Below are positions 63,838-64,000 of a stretch of 64,000 nucleotides of DNA, one piece after another. Origin of the DNA: Phycisphaeraceae bacterium. GTDB taxonomy: Bacteria; Planctomycetota; Phycisphaerae; Phycisphaerales; UBA1924. Within the stretch, counting starts at the first letter, position 1. Every line of letters starts with the position of its first letter. The position numbers and the translations under genes were made by a program. Location: NCBI GenBank assembly GCA_019636495.1, contig JAHBXL010000006.1, forward strand, positions 62,001 to 126,000, written 5' to 3'. Under the pieces are notes generated by a model. The model saw nothing but the letters and a program-made list of their open reading frames with translations. It searched no databases and was not told the origin of the DNA.

Positions 63838-63904
63838 CGACACGCCCGGGGGAGGGGTGGCGGCCGGCGCGCCCGCAGCGCGGCCGCGGGGGAGCGGTGT
63901 CGGG
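63836..63904 (+). promoter_or_regulatory. Long GC-rich hairpin in the leader of the last gene
   Basis: CCCGACAC (63836-63843) pairs exactly with GTGTCGGG (63897-63904), enclosing a second inverted pair (GCGGCC and GGCCGC). It lies 36 bases before ATG 63941 and could be an RNA control element or part of a terminator for the HD-GYP gene. No known family recognised. Confidence 0.4.
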
Positions 63905-63940
63905 CCCGTGTTCAAGGACGGTCGAACAGGAGTCGTGTCG

Positions 63941-64000
63941 ATGGGCAAGCCCAAGCCTGGTCTCGGAACGGACGCTGTGTGCGCGCTGGAGAGTCTGGAA
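63941..64000 (+). CDS. Start of an unidentified gene, runs off the window
   Basis: ATG 63941 with AGGAG (63939-63920 region, about eight bases upstream) opens 20 codons, MGKPKPGLGTDAVCALESLE, to the window end. The basic N-terminus is reminiscent of several DNA-associated proteins, but 20 residues cannot identify it. It follows the structured leader. Confidence 0.5.
   Translation, partial: MGKPKPGLGTDAVCALESLE

Noticed and set aside
63941-64000. parB or another named gene at the right edge
   Set aside because: Only 20 codons are visible; the GLG word is not enough to name a family.

Overview
The window is very GC-rich and gene-dense, and it looks like chromosome from a planctomycete, most likely class Phycisphaerae. 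The support is indirect but consistent. There is a secreted protein with a LEPR-xLL-type N-terminal motif and several exported proteins with PEP-CTERM-like tails. An ECF-type sigma factor is coupled to a Ser/Thr kinase. Two membrane proteins carry a CPRCGYDL/CPQCGYSL zinc ribbon. Simple-sequence spacers and the palindrome CGCCGCGGCG recur throughout. No single marker here fixes the species.

Layout. 1-5.2 kb: a truncated GH15 glucoamylase-like gene, a lone fliN, fabF-acpP with a recognisable promoter, and a DUF1444 protein. 5.2-9.4 kb: a cupin, a zeta-toxin-like kinase overlapping a small basic protein, trpG, a conserved hypothetical and an aldehyde dehydrogenase. 9.5-18.6 kb: sucD carrying in-frame palindromic insertions, a divergent secreted prenyltransferase-fold protein and alpha/beta hydrolase, a lipoprotein, tRNA-Ile, small envelope proteins, a nucleotide-kinase/deoxyribosyltransferase-like fusion and a TPR lipoprotein. 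18.6-27.3 kb: HU with promoter and terminator, an AAA ATPase, a tandem FKBP protein, a SUMF1-like PEP-CTERM protein whose start lies beside roughly 220-bp tandem repeats, a frameshifted sppA, tRNA-Arg and ychF.

27.3-35.9 kb: a kinase/sigma pair, an IS5-type insertion sequence, a secreted protein plus HTH regulator pair abutting the IS, thiL, a tsaE with a degenerate YacG tail, an ExbB-like protein and ubiX. 36-49.4 kb: a large DUF1028/FG-GAP secreted protein, nuoJKLMN (the membrane arm of complex I, without nuoA-I), a LEPR-xLL protein and a CNNM/CBS protein. 49.4-61.3 kb: a six-gene minus-strand operon of three SPFH proteins, an ABC ATPase, an ABC permease and a helical-repeat-like protein, with a divergent second permease and a small membrane protein. 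61.5-64 kb: a receiver-domain protein coupled to a GAF-HD-GYP phosphodiesterase, a possible structured RNA region, and the first codons of a gene running off the window.

The best candidate for an undescribed system is the SPFH(x3)-ABC transporter operon at 49.4-59.2 kb. The most unusual molecular observations are the palindromic insertion translated inside sucD, the TsaE-YacG fusion that has lost most zinc ligands, and the over-represented palindrome CGCCGCGGCG. All functions are inferred from reading the sequence; no database search was run.
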